64,000 nt of DNA from Plectrocnemia conspersa (taxonomy: Eukaryota > Arthropoda > Insecta > Trichoptera > Polycentropodidae). The translations under genes were made by a program, and so were the position numbers. Location: the NCBI GenBank assembly GCA_009617715.1, contig VTFK01000594.1, positions 1-64,000 on the forward strand, read 5' to 3'. Below are positions 47,701 to 60,230 of the stretch, in pieces (the first letter of the stretch is position 1; every line of letters starts with the position of its first letter). The notes beneath the pieces were generated by a model. That model did not search any database. It saw only the letters and a list, made by a program, of their open reading frames with translations, and had not been told where the DNA came from.

Positions 47701-50700
47701 AATGCGAATGTCGTGAGTTTCACGTTACAATAATTCATTTTCTTAAAACGCAGATGATTTTTGTTATCTGTTGTTAGAATCACAACTAAGTAAACGTTTT
47801 ATTAACGCGATTCTATAAATTGTTAGTTTAAAAAAATGCGTAATGCAAGAAAAATAATCGCTTTGTAATACATATTTATAAAAACTCACTATAACTTTTT
47901 CCAGCATGCAAATGTCCAAATGAAGTTTATGTTATAAACTCCGATTTAGGAGAACCGACATGTACAGATCCAAACCCAAAGCAATGTCATCCATTTACTG
48001 GATGTCGTTGTAAACCTGGATATGTTCGTCATGACGGCAAATGTATTAAGCAATGCGAATGTCGTAAGTTTGATCGTATTAATGAAAAAAAAAATTCACA
48101 ATTCTAATCATATTATAAATATTTTTTTTTCAGCATGCAAATGTCCTAATGAAGTCTATGTTATAAATTCCGATGAAGGAGAACCGACATGTACAGATCC
48201 AAACCCAAAGCAATGTCATCCATTTACTGGATGTCGTTGTAAACCTGGATATGTTCGTCATGACGGAAAATGTATCAAGCAATGCGAATGTCGTAAGTTT
48301 AATCGTATTAATGAAAAAAAAAAATTCAAAATTCTAACCATATTATAAATATTTTTTTTTCAGCATGCAAATGTCCTAATGAAGTCTATGTTATAAATTC
48401 CGATGAAGGAGAACCTACATGTGAAAATCCTAATCCGGGACAATGTCATCCATTTACTGGATGTCGATGCAAGCCAGGATATGTCCGTCATAACGGGAAG
48501 TGCATCAAACAATGCGAATGTCGTAAGTTTGAAAATTATGATGGTTGTAAAATCATTTATTTAATATATTTAAATTTCTATATATTGATTTATATTCTAG
48601 CCTGTAAATGTCCTAATGAAGTATACGTTGTAAACTCAAATGAAGGAGAACCTACATGTGAAGATCCAAATCCGAAACAATGTCATCCATTCACTGGATG
48701 TCGATGCAGGCCAGGATATGTCCGTCATAACGGAAAGTGCATCAAGCAATGCGAATGTCGTAAGTATATTAGCAAAAATAGTTATGCGTAACACTATTGC
48801 ATTTTTCTAAAACACAGATGATTATTGTTATCTGTTCACATTGATTATTGATTATAATATTGAAATTACTAAATCCTCTTTTCATTTCAGCGTGCTCATG
48901 TCCTAATGAAGTATACGTTATAAATTCAAATGAAGGAGAACCTACATGTGAAGATCCAAATCCCAAACAATGTCATCCATTCACTGGATGTCGATGCAGG
49001 CCAGGATATGTCCGTCATAACGGAAAGTGCATCAAGCAATGCGAATGTCGTGAGTTTCACGTTACAATAATTCATTTTCTTAAAACACAGATGATTTTTG
49101 TTATCTGTTGTTAGAATCACATCTAAGTAAACGTGTAATTAACTTGATTTTATGCATTGTTAGTTTAAAAAAATGCGTAATTCAAGAAAAATAATTGCTT
49201 TGTAATACATATTTATAAAAACTCACTATAACTTTTTTTTCAGCATGCAAATGTGCAAATGAAGTTTATGTTATAAACTCCGATAAAGGAGAACCGACAT
49301 GTACAGATCCAAATCCAAAGCAATGTCATCCTTTTACTGGATGTCGTTGTAAGCCTGGATATGTTCGTCATGACGGAGAATGCATCAAGCAATGCGAATG
49401 TCGTAAGTTTCATAGATATAACGGTAAAAATTCTAATCATAATTCTTAATACATATATTGATTATTAAATGATTATTTTAGCGTGCAAATGTCCTAATGA
49501 AGTTTACGTTATAAATTCTGATGAAGGAGAACCTACGTGTGAAAATCCTGATCCAAAACAATGTCATCCATTCACTGGATGTAGATGCAGGCCAGGATAT
49601 GTCCGTCATAACGGAAAGTGCATCAAGCAATGCGAATGCCGTAAGTTTGATGGCGATAACGGGAAAAATTCGGAGCTCACAATTCTTAACATACTGTAAA
49701 CTAAATTATTATTTTAGCTTGCAAATGTCCCAATGAAGTTTATGTTATAAACTCCGATAAAGGAGAACCAACATGTACAGATCCAGACCCAAAACAATGT
49801 CATCCATTTACTGGATGTCGTTGTAAACCTGGATATGTTCGTCATGACGGTAAATGTATCAAGCAATGCGAATGTCGTAAGTTATCAATAATATAAGTGA
49901 AAATAAATTTTTGTTTAATATGTTGGTGTCAATAAAATATTATTTTACTTTTTAGCATGTAACTGTAATGAAGAGTACGTTGTGAATTCTATTAAGGGAG
50001 AACCTACCTGTGATAATTCTAATCCAATTTCTTGCCGTCCGTTTACTGGATGTCGATGCAAGCCAGGATATGTCCGGTATAACGGAGAGTGCATCAAGCA
50101 ATGCGAATGTCGTAAGTTTGGTAGCAATAACGGGAAAAATTTCGATTCTTATTCTTAGCATACTGTAAACTAAATTATTATTTTAGCGTGCAAATGTCCG
50201 AATGAAGTTTATGTTATAAACTCTGATAAAGGAGAACCGACATGTACAGATCCTAACCCAAAACAATGTCATCCATTTACTGGATGTCGTTGTAAGCCTG
50301 GATATGTCCGTCATAACGGAAAATGCATCAAGCAATGCGATTGTCGTAAGTTTGACAGTAATATAAGTGAAAAAAATAGTTTAATAAGTTGGTGTAAATA
50401 AAAAAATATTTCACTTTTTAGCATGTGACTGTAATGAAGAGTATGTTGTGAATTCTATTAAGGGAGAACCTACCTGCGATAATTCTAATCCAATTTCATG
50501 CCGTCCTTTTACTGGTTGTCGATGCAAGCCAGGATATGTCCGTTATAACGGAAAGTGCATCAAGCAATGCGAATGCCGTAAGTTAATTAGAAATGATAGT
50601 TTTGCGTAACACTAATTCACTTTCTTAAAACACAGATATTTTTTGTTATCTGTTGTTAGAATCATAACTAAGTAAATTGTAATTACCGCGATTTTATGCA

Positions 50701-53700
50701 TTGATAATGGAAAAAAGCGCATTTTAAGAAAATAATCGCATTCTAATATCTATTTGTAAGATTATTACATTAATTTATTTCCAGCGTGTAAATGTCCTAA
50801 TGAAGTTTATGTTATAAACTCCGATAAAGGAGAACCGACATGTACAGATCCAAACCCAAAACAATGTCAACCATTTACTGGATGTCGTTGTAAGCCTGGA
50901 TATGTTCGTCATGACGGAAAATGTATCAAGCAAAGCGAATGTCGTAAGTTTAACATTAATAAAAGTAAAATTAAATTTTACTTTAGTAAGTTCGTGTTAA
51001 TATCATAATATTTTACTTTTTAGCGTGTGACTGTAATGAAGTGTATGTTGTTAATTCTACTAACGGAGAACCAACCTGCGAAAATTCGAACCCAATTTCT
51101 TGCCGTCCGTTTACTGGATGTCGTTGCAAGCCAGGATATGTTCGGAATAACGGAAAGTGCATCAAGCAATGCGATTGTCGTAAGTTTAGTAGCAATGATG
51201 GTTTTGGGAAACATAGAATAATTTTTGTAAAACACAAATACTCTTTGAACACATTTGTATGCATTGTTTGTTTCAAAAATCATCTATGTAAAAGAAAAGC
51301 TAATGCATACCGATCCTTGGTAATTAGGTAATCATTTTGCAATGGTAAATTTCCATACCTTTGTTTTTATTCTAGCATGCGAACGTCCTAATGAAATCTT
51401 CGTTATCAAATCTAAGAAAGGAGAACCTACGTGTACTGATCCTAACCCAAAACAATGTCGTCCATTTACTGGATGTCGTTGCAAGCCTGGATATGTTCGT
51501 TATAACGGAAAGTGCATTAAACCTTGCGAATGCCGTAAGTCTGCCAGTAATACAGGGGTAAAAAGGTTTCATTTAAAACAATAAATGTTAACGAAATATA
51601 TTTTACGCCCTAGCTTGCGACTGTAATGAAGAATACGTTGAGAATTCTACTAAAGGGGAACCTACATGTGATAATTCCAATTCAATTATTTGCCGTCCGT
51701 TTACTGGTTGTCGTTGCAAGCCAGGATATGTTCGTTATAACGGAAAATGCATTAAACAATGCGATTGTCGTAAGTTTGATGGTGATTATTGATATTTATA
51801 ATTCTTATTTGTTTTCTCACTACTCCATTTTTTACAGCTTGCAAATGTCCTAATGAAGTGTACGTAATAAATTCTAATGAAGGAGAGCCCACTTGTACTG
51901 ATCCAAATCCGCCTCAATGTCATCCATTCACTGGATGTCGTTGTAAGCCAGGATATGTTCGATATAACGGAAAATGCATCAAACAATGCGAATGTCGTAA
52001 GTTTGATAGTAATAGCAAGAGATATTCTGATTATAATATTGAAATTACTAAATCCTCTTTTCATTTCAGCGTGCTCATGTCCTAATGAAGTATACGTTAT
52101 AAACTCAAATGAAGGAGAACCTACATGTGAAGATCCAAATCCGAAACAATGTCATCCATTCACAGGATGTCGATGCAAGCCAGGATATGTTCGGCATGAC
52201 GGAAAGTGCATTAAGCAGTGCGAATGTCGTAAGTATAGTAGCAATGATCTTTTTTGTTAAAATATAATTGTAAAAATATTTTGTTTTCTTTCTCCATTAA
52301 TCAGTGAGACACTGGTTTTCTTACACTACTCTCTGTAAAGCTGAAAGAAATATCTTTTTTTATTGAAGGGAGTCGCGAGTGTCCTTATCAAGCGCGTACG
52401 AAGTGATTCATTCCCTTTCGCTCGCTCGCGTGCTAAGTGTTGAAAGTGAGTGAGAGGTAAGGGCGTGCGGAACGCATGTAACGCACGCCCTTATCTTTTA
52501 CTCACACTCGTCACCGTACGCGTCTGGTCCTTATAATTCGTAGAGGCATTAAATAATCTGCGAATAGTTTCTTTCCCCATTTTACACATTTGTGCTAATG
52601 AAGAATTACTAAAAAACTCATTATATTTTTGAGTTATGAAAGATTCTGGATTTTGCAAATATTTAATTAACGTAATCAATGTCTGGTTTTTTGGATTATA
52701 TAATTTCTCTTAAATTGCATATTGAAATTTCGAGCTTAGCTCATAATTGATATTTTCAAATTGTTCTAACAACAATTTTAAGGCCCCTTCGGCTGTCAAT
52801 AATAATCGTGAGACAATTGTCAATAACAACTGTCACTATTTTACAAAAACAATATAAAAAAAATCATTTTGGATTATCGAAAAAAAAGTAGCCCTAAATC
52901 GTTTTGCATTCTGCCGATTCCCATGCGTAATTTCTTATTATCGAAGCGGGTCACTAAAACAAAGATAAATCCGCCGGCCGGTTAAGGTAATTAAAAAATC
53001 ACAAAAAAATTGTTGGTTATTATATGGCACGTAAGCTTTTGGAACGCTTTCTTAAATGAAACTTAAGCAAAAATAAGGCGAATTCGAGTGTTTAAAATAT
53101 TTTTTAAAACATTTTTTGTCATTTCCAGATTCCTATTAAAATATGTTAGGCACGAACCCGCCTTTACTTATGCAGCATTATAAAAAGAGCAGTGGTTGTA
53201 AACCGTAAAATATAAAAAATATTCATACAAATTTAATTTATATAATAAAAAATTGCCTCATAAGATGAGAATACTCGATTCGATATTTTCTTAGAGAAAT
53301 TCACAAAAGAAACATTAGTTATGTGTTTATTTATTTTAAATACTTTATTTATTATAGCTTGCAAATGTCCCAATCAAGTATACGTTATAAACTCAAACGA
53401 AGGAGTACCTACATGTGAAGATCCAAGTCCAGGGCAATGTCGTCCATTCACTGGATGTAGATGCAAGCCAGGATATGTACTTCATAACGGAAAGTGCATC
53501 AAGCAGTGCGAATGTCGTAAGTTTAAAAGCAATGATAGTTACAACGCATTATAATTGTAATATATAAATTTTTATTTCAGCATGCAAAAGTCCTAATGAA
53601 ATCTACGTTATAAATTCTGATAAAGGAGAACCGACATGTGAAGACCCAAATCCAAAACAATGTCATCCATTCACTGGATGTCGTTGCAAGCCCGGATTTG

Positions 53701-54308
53701 TCCGTTATAACGGAGAGTGCGTCAAACCGTGTGAATGTCGTAAGTTTGAATATAATGTACATCAAAATAAATTCCATTTAAAATATATAAATGTTAATAA
53801 TTCATATTTATGTTTTAGCATGCAATTGTAATGAAGAATACGTTGTAAGTTCTACGATAGGAGAACCTACCTGCGATAATCCTAATCCAATCTCTTGCCG
53901 TCCATTTACTGGATGTCGCTGCAAAAAAGGATATGTCCGCCTTAATGGAAAGTGTATTAAACAGTGCGAATGCCGTAAGAGAACATATACTATTATTAAT
54001 TGGCCATTATGTTTTAATTATGATAAAAATAACTATAAATATATTTAGCATGCAATTGTAACGAAGAATACGTCGTAAAATCTAAAAAAGGAGAACCTAC
54101 TTGTGATAATCCTAATCCAATCTCTTGCCGTCCATTCACTGGATGTCGCTGCAAAAAAGGATATGTCCGCTATAATGGACAGTGTATTATAGCTTGCGAT
54201 TGTCGTAAGTATAATTGTATATTACAATAATATCCACAGGGAACATTTTTATATATTTAATTACTTTCAGCTCCTAAATGTGGCTGCGGTAAAGTATGGA
54301 ACGCATAA
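44765..54308 (+). CDS. TIL3: giant secreted 33-module TIL-domain protein, 1778 aa
   Basis: 35 exons are all in frame. Signal exon 44765-44828. Module exons 2-34: 44900-45064, 45126-45284, 45359-45517, 45584-45742, 45816-45974, 46050-46208, 46282-46440, 46507-46665, 46739-46897, 47092-47250, 47322-47480, 47554-47712, 47905-48063, 48134-48292, 48364-48522, 48601-48759, 48891-49049, 49244-49402, 49482-49640, 49718-49876, 49956-50111, 50187-50345, 50422-50577, 50785-50943, 51024-51179, 51376-51534, 51614-51769, 51838-51996, 52070-52228, 53358-53516, 53581-53739, 53819-53974, 54049-54204. Terminal exon 54271-54308; AATAAA at 54399. Modules are 156, 159 or 165 nt and phase 1-1. Typical pattern: C-K-CPNEVYVINS, EPTC, QC, GCRC, GKC, QC-EC (9 Cys). 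The 156-nt type (exons 22, 24, 26, 28, 33, 34) starts C-N/D-CNEEYVV. Exons 10 and 25 have Ser for the QC cysteine; exons 27 and 32 lose the KC cysteine (Arg, Ser). There are no frameshifts in 33 modules, which implies selection. Role unknown. Confidence 0.88.
46507..48063 (+). repeat. duplicated 3-exon block in TIL3
   Basis: Exons 9-11 (46507-47250) and 12-14 (47322-48063) are near-identical including introns, with an offset of about 815 bp. The long intron with CGCTTTGTAATACATATTTA (46898-47091) recurs at 47713-47904 and 49050-49243, and a diverged copy at 50578-50784. The intron ending ATCCTCTTTTCATTTCAG recurs before exons 10, 18 and 30 (with one change before exon 13). Confidence 0.85.
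52229..53357 (+). other. expanded intron 30 of TIL3 with foreign insert
   Basis: All other TIL3 introns are 60-210 bp; this one is 1129 bp. About 52370-52530 is GC-rich and contains a 12-bp stem hairpin. A minus-strand frame (52491-52679) has a helix-turn-helix-looking segment (SLAQMCKMGKETIRRLF) but no family that I recognise. It is probably a transposon remnant. The acceptor before exon 31 is intact (ATTATAG). Confidence 0.6.
52458..52493. repeat. GC-rich hairpin, 12-bp perfect stem
   Basis: TAAGGGCGTGCG (52458-52469) pairs exactly with CGCACGCCCTTA (52482-52493) around a 12-base loop, in the middle of the intron 30 insert. Confidence 0.7.
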
Positions 54309-54439
54309 AAATATCGGTAAAGCATTTATTTATTCGTAATTCACTAAATGTTTTTAATATACGGCTGTAATATGTTTTTTTGTAAAGTAAATAACTTAAA
54401 TAAATACGATTGAAAAATATAACTACGTAGTTTCATTTG

Positions 54440-54925
54440 GCTCAATTTAAAATGAAACATTTTGAGTTTAATTTTGTACTCTGTAAGTCGTATCGGTGTG
54501 TGTAATAATAATACACGTAAACAAAGGAAATATATTTAATTATAATAATAAAAATAAAAATTGCTCGATTTATTTCCGTTGCTTCGACCAATAAAAAAAT
54601 AAGCATTCAAATATAAAACAAGATGGCTGACAGTGACGTGACAACACAGTTTTAAATAATTTTGCTACGCGACAATAATTTTTATTATTTTCCATGTGCG
54701 TTGTTCGATTTGACTGTAAATAAATATACGGATAAAAACAAACTAGGTGTTATAACTAAATACATAGTGTGTGTGAGGATTAGAAGAATACATTGATTAC
54801 ACTATATAAACAATCTTCGTGTTGAAATGTTCAAATTTTGAGTTCCGAGGCCGAAAAGTGAGTTTTTCCTTTTACAATACATAAACATTATCATTGCTTC
54901 CGATTTTATTAACATATTCGTTAGA
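54440..54925. repeat. 3' flank of TIL3, paralogous to the 41.5-42.2 kb segment
   Basis: This is the counterpart of 41480-42250 without the LTR insertion (empty site near 54787). Noncoding. Confidence 0.85.
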
Positions 54926-54961
54926 TTTGACTGAATATAATTAATGTAATAAAACCCAAAA

Positions 54962-55210
54962 TTAACGAACGAAATAAAATTCAACGAACTCTCTTCTCTG
55001 TGCATGGTCATTAGGTTTCAGTTGTTGTGTTAATTTATTTTTGTAAGCATGGAGACCAGTGTGTTTAGCGTCTCCAACTGATCCATTCTCTCTGAATTTT
55101 TCAATTAATCTCTTCCTTCCATATTTTGTAATAAATTTTCGAATTGCGAATGGGCTCTCTTGATTTTTACGTTTTTTGCGCCACCTAGTAATAATATTTC
55201 CATAGTACAT
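54962..55210 (-). mobile_element. internally deleted mariner-like transposase fragment
   Basis: The minus-strand 82-codon frame joins an N-terminal helix-turn-helix part (SPFAIRKFITKYGRKRLIEK) directly to a downstream block (TQQLKPNDHAQRREFVEF). In related transposases those parts are separated by about 80-100 residues, so an internal deletion has occurred. It is the same family as the relic at 12.7 kb, which has a matching ELKP block. Confidence 0.7.
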
Positions 55211-58200
55211 TTTAATGACTTTAATGATTGTTTCTTATTAAAAATATATGATTTATAGTTTGTAGATAACATATTTTAACATTTTCTATTCTACAATTTC
55301 CTCTTTTATATTTTTTCCAACCACTGATAGAAACTCCATATAGAATTAATTAAATAAGTAATAGATATTCTAATAGTGATAATTAACGATGCGTTTAATT
55401 ATTTAATTTGCAATTCAATTCACATTACAATTAAAAATCAGTATAATTTAAAAACTCAGATTTATAGAGACATCTGTGTGATTTGCCTAAAATTAAAGTA
55501 GTGGATTAACAAATTATTTATTAAAATATACAGATGTCACTCTTTATTTTTTAATTACAAATCTGATTATCATGATTTGGTCAGTTTCCCTAATGCGTCA
55601 TGATTGCAATTAATTAAAAAAGTAAAAACTAATTAAATATTTATTTATTTTGTTAATTTATTTTTAACTAATAAATTCACAATTATGACGTTCTTAATGT
55701 TAGTATTAAAATTATATGATCTTTACCTCTCACATACAAAGTATAGAAAAATATATTTGATTCTTAGAAATTTTGACACAATAAAATCAAGTTGTGAGTA
55801 TAAAAACGATTTCGAATGTTTCTTTTTATTAGGTATTAAAAACTTCTATATGAGAGAGAGATATGGAAATGTAACTATTATATGTTTAAATTGTTATTAG
55901 TTTTTAGGAATATCGCTGTATTTAATAAATGTTTATCTAACCCGTTATTATCAAATTACGTGATTTTCTGCAATTTTCCAACAAACTATCTACATAATCA
56001 ATCTTGATCTATCTCGTATCAGTTGTAATTGTCATCCATCTTCCGTCCACTGGAGTAACGATAGCATTATATGCATTTCACAATTATACATACATATATA
56101 ATATAAAACAAATCATTATATGTACATACATACATATATAAAATAATATATACCTTTTGATATATTCACTTATATCGCATCTATGACAAAGGGTCGTAAT
56201 ATGGATTGAAAATTGTTTGAAAAAAAACACGGCTAAGTGTATGGGAAATTGGGCTTCGGTTATCGATATTTGTTCAGGGTTCTTTTTTTTTTTGAAAAAG
56301 TGGGATCACTTTGTGTATGATGTGTCGGTGTCAAGACTTGTCATAAATTTGATACGTAAGTTTTGTCTCTTTTTTGTTTCGCAATCCATTATCGTTTTTT
56401 AATCGTGAAAGTGTCTCTGATCGTGTTTCGGAATAAAATATTGACTGTATATAATGTAAAAGCGAGAAAATTAGATTCTATTTTTAGATTTATATGTTAA
56501 TATACATTAAAAAGAACTGAGAATATACGAATTAATCGAATTTCCATATTATTATTAATTTATATTAATAGATTTGTCAGAATTTATACACACAGCTTGA
56601 TTTTATTTCAATTGTTCATCACGATATTAATTTGTGAGATTAGGAAAATCTAGGAATACGTAAGCTATGATGATCGATTGGAATTATAATTGTATAAAAC
56701 TATATGGGAGATTGGGCTTCAGGGTTCATTTTCTCAAAAATTAAAATCATTATACATGCTTAGTTACAGTGACAAACTATAAACTTATATTTACTGACTA
56801 GCCTTTATATTATGCGTGCTATTCCAGCGACATTCCGAGCGCAAAGCGATGTAAGAAGCGTGATATTACGAGCAAAAAGTGTGAGATATTTAGAGCGACA
56901 TATATTTTCTATAGTTTTAGAAAAACGTTTTTCTCGATTTTTATACTAAATTAAAACTACGTGTGAAATTTTGTTCAATTTTTTAATGTTGTGTCTATTT
57001 CTATATTTATTAATTATTTTAATATTTTTTTTAGTATATTTATTTTCTGGAATGTGTATTCATCCTATTGGTCAAAATTCGGTTTAAATATGCTTCATTC
57101 GTAATATTGTTATAAAAAGTCTTAATATTCTACTGCTGATTTTATTGTTTTTGAATTTGGAAATTATATTGTTTATTCCTATTTCTAAGAACATCTGAAA
57201 TTCATTGCGTTTGTGTATGAGTCCATTGGCATTCCAAGCCATTATTGTTAGATTTCAATTTCCGCCCTAAAGTGGGACGTTTTTCGATTTTCTTTAATTG
57301 CTGGTCCATGTTGTTTGATTGTAATAGAAATAAATAAAAATAAATTATTTACGCTATCCTTATTTCTTTTTGCGGTAAACCTTCGTGGGAAAAAATATTA
57401 TTTTTTTTCTATAATGTCTCATTTATTCTAAAAATTGTAAAACAAAAAAATGGTTGTTTTTATATTAATGTAAAAATCTTGTTTTATTGTTTTACTTTAA
57501 AAAGAACAGTATGTATTTAATATAAATACGAAAATTAAGAGTCATATTTTTGTCATAGCATCATATAAATAGCATAAAAAATTATTTGTGTTTTTCTTAC
57601 TTGAACTAACTTGTTTAGAAATTGATAAAGCAAATATTATAATATTAATAATTCACACAGGAAAAAATATTACCATGATTGCATAATATCACACGTTCAC
57701 ACTAATTTATTACACACGTACCGAATGTAAAAATTCAAAAGTTTTACTCACCGAGTAACTTTAGAACGTTTCTAAAAGTTATATTGAATTTTCGAACAGA
57801 ACTCCACCTGTGTGACTGCTGGTACCACTTTTAAACATTTAATTAACGCCAAACGTTATCATAGTTTTACATTATCTAATTTTATTATCATGTCGGATGA
57901 AATATTTTTAAATATATGCGGTAATGGTTATATAAAACAATACAATAAAATATTTACCGTATTTTATTGTATGTCTAAGGCAGGTTTTATATACTATATA
58001 CTGGCAAAGTCTAACCAAAGACAATAAATCTACTCCCAGCTATGCAGCTCATGAATTGTTGCTACGGTTCAGAAGTATCGGGTTCGATCTGCACTTTATT
58101 CTCATTTATTGGAGCGTGACGAGTTCGAATTCGTACTTGAACAATGGATAGGGAACTATTTGTTGGCAGCTATTGAAATATGCATATAAATAAATCAATG

Positions 58201-60010
58201 TGTAGACGGAGATTAAGTATTTCATCAGCAACTCGACGAGGGATTGTTTGCGGTTCACCTACTCAAATAATTTTCGTATCGAGCGCCGATGGGATACACA
58301 GGAATTTGTTTGGCGAATGCCATAAAGTAGCACAGTGGTAAATTCCTAAGTTGGCCAGGGACGTCTCAGAGCTTTCAAATGTTATTATCACGTTTTGTAG
58401 TTTCCCCGCAGGTGTTGTTCGAATATTTGAATGACTGTATATGCATAATTTCGGTTAGTGTATATGTATGTATAAATTGACGATGTTTCGCAACAGTAAA
58501 ACTTGCAACAGTTGCACATGGCGTGCAGTTAAGTCGAGCTGTACGTGTAACGCAACCGTCTAAACCATTTGTGGAAAAGCACGTTAGTTAGTTAGTTGAA
58601 AGTTCGATTATGATTCGTATGAAATTCTAAAACAACATTAGAATAAAACATAAAGATTCTTAACTATTATTTTCTGATCAGAGTAGATTTTTAAATGTTC
58701 TTGAAATATAGATTTCAGAGAATCGAGATAAATTTAGGGTCAGTAGGAATGAATCTTAGTTTATTTCTTGTCAGTTTTTTAAACAAAAAAATATTTTTTC
58801 TTGAGTCTGATTTTATTTTAAGAGGTTGTTACACGACCGAACACACAAATAAAACTGACTTGGATGAGTCAGTTAAGTAAAGAGTGTCATAATAATATTA
58901 AAAATGTTTTTTTGTCTGTAATAATCAGTGTCCGTAAAAATCAGTGTTTGTAAAGATTGTGTCCGCAAAAATTTGTACGCAAAATTTGTATCCGGAATAA
59001 TCTTGTCAGGAAAAATTCAAGCAACTTAAAAACAAATAATTGTTTTGTAGATCAATATTTTTTAAGAACTGATGACGTGCATAAAGCTGCGTTGGTCTTA
59101 TCTTATTAAGTTAATTAATAGATGCTTTAGGATTTAAAAACTTACGACATCGGTAAATAGAAGTATAGGTTATTTTAGCAAGAATAACTAATGTACATTT
59201 GATTTTTCGTACAGCGCTATTTTATACTTCCATTATTGTAAGAACTCACTCACAACTGGTCGATCGGCGTTTGATTAATTATCTGCCGGTCGACTCAAAA
59301 TGGGAGTTGCTATTCTTACCATTGGGTCAATGTGATCCAATTTTTAGTCACTGTATTAAAACTTATATACAATTGGAACGTAAGGATGTCCGCTCAGATA
59401 CGCAATATGAAAAGTTATTCAAAAGTACAAAGAACAATAATGAATATATTTTTCTTATCTTGTGCACCATGTTTTCATTATTGTCAACATTATGATCAGT
59501 ATATTTTTTACTCGAGAAAGTGAACACTCGAAAATGTAAATCTTGATGCTCTTATCCTATTTTTTGTAATGGTCTTAACTTGTTAACTGCTTTAGATGTG
59601 TGTTTATGGCAATCCATAACTTGCGGGGTATACTCGTCGTGTAAAATAAAAAAATCCAAATTTTAGTAAAAAAGTAATAAAATGTATTTTATTGGTATGC
59701 TCCCTTTATATAATAATACCAATAAAATTGCAATGTATTTTATAAAAAAAGCAGTAAGAAATATTTCAGCTATTTTGAAAATATGATCAAAAAATATTAA
59801 AGTTTCCATTACCCAGATTACCATAAGATAGATTTTTTATTTAAATGTCAAGAAATCTCTTCTTATTATATTAGTTTCAAATAATAATGCTTAAAAAAAT
59901 ACGTTGTTTCGGAATTTTAACCCGATAAGAGGCAGATTCCACCTACGTCTTACCGTTTGAATTTTATTAGATTATATTACATATTGAGACGGACTGTGAT
60001 GGGCGAGATG
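55211..60010. other. AT-rich noncoding region
   Basis: No gene is supported; short frames here lack splice context and similarity. It holds the truncated SINE-like piece at 56590-56700. Two short related segments contain GGGCTTC after an ATGGGA-A/G-ATT start (56239 and 56703). Confidence 0.5.
56590..56700 (-). repeat. SINE-like element, truncated copy 3
   Basis: Matches the central body of the copy at 22346-22912 (for example GATTGGAATTATAATTGTAT here against GATCAATCGGAATTATAATT there). Both tRNA-like end segments are missing. Confidence 0.45.
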
Positions 60011-60230
60011 GTTATTCTTCGAGCGGTGGTGGAGAAACTGGCGGAGGAATGAAGTCAGTGAAAGAAGTTCTGATTAGTGTGCCGCGTATGTTGTCCGCGA
60101 ACCGGCCGAATCTGCTCCTTTGAGTGTTTGCTTGGTCCTTATAGACCGACCTTATATATTCAGGGCTGCAAAGCCTGCTGACCAATCAAAATCATGCAGC
60201 GATTATCCAGCCAATCTGAGGTCATATAAA
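60011..60230. repeat. interspersed repeat, copy 2
   Basis: Shares two ordered blocks with 36957-37300: GTTATTCTTCGAGCGGTGG onward at 60011, and a right block ending TATCCAGCCAATCTGAGGTC near 60232. Confidence 0.55.

Noticed and set aside
45812..49440. Minus-strand open frames opposite TIL3 modules
   Set aside because: Same antisense shadow effect; they repeat with every module and have no start context of their own.
29745..54204. CRISPR array or satellite
   Set aside because: The periodicity comes from exon-intron units of about 230 bp with coding exons and GT-AG introns, not short repeats with unique spacers.
55685..55900. 71-codon open frame on the + strand
   Set aside because: Isolated, with no homology or promoter; codon use fits random AT-rich DNA.
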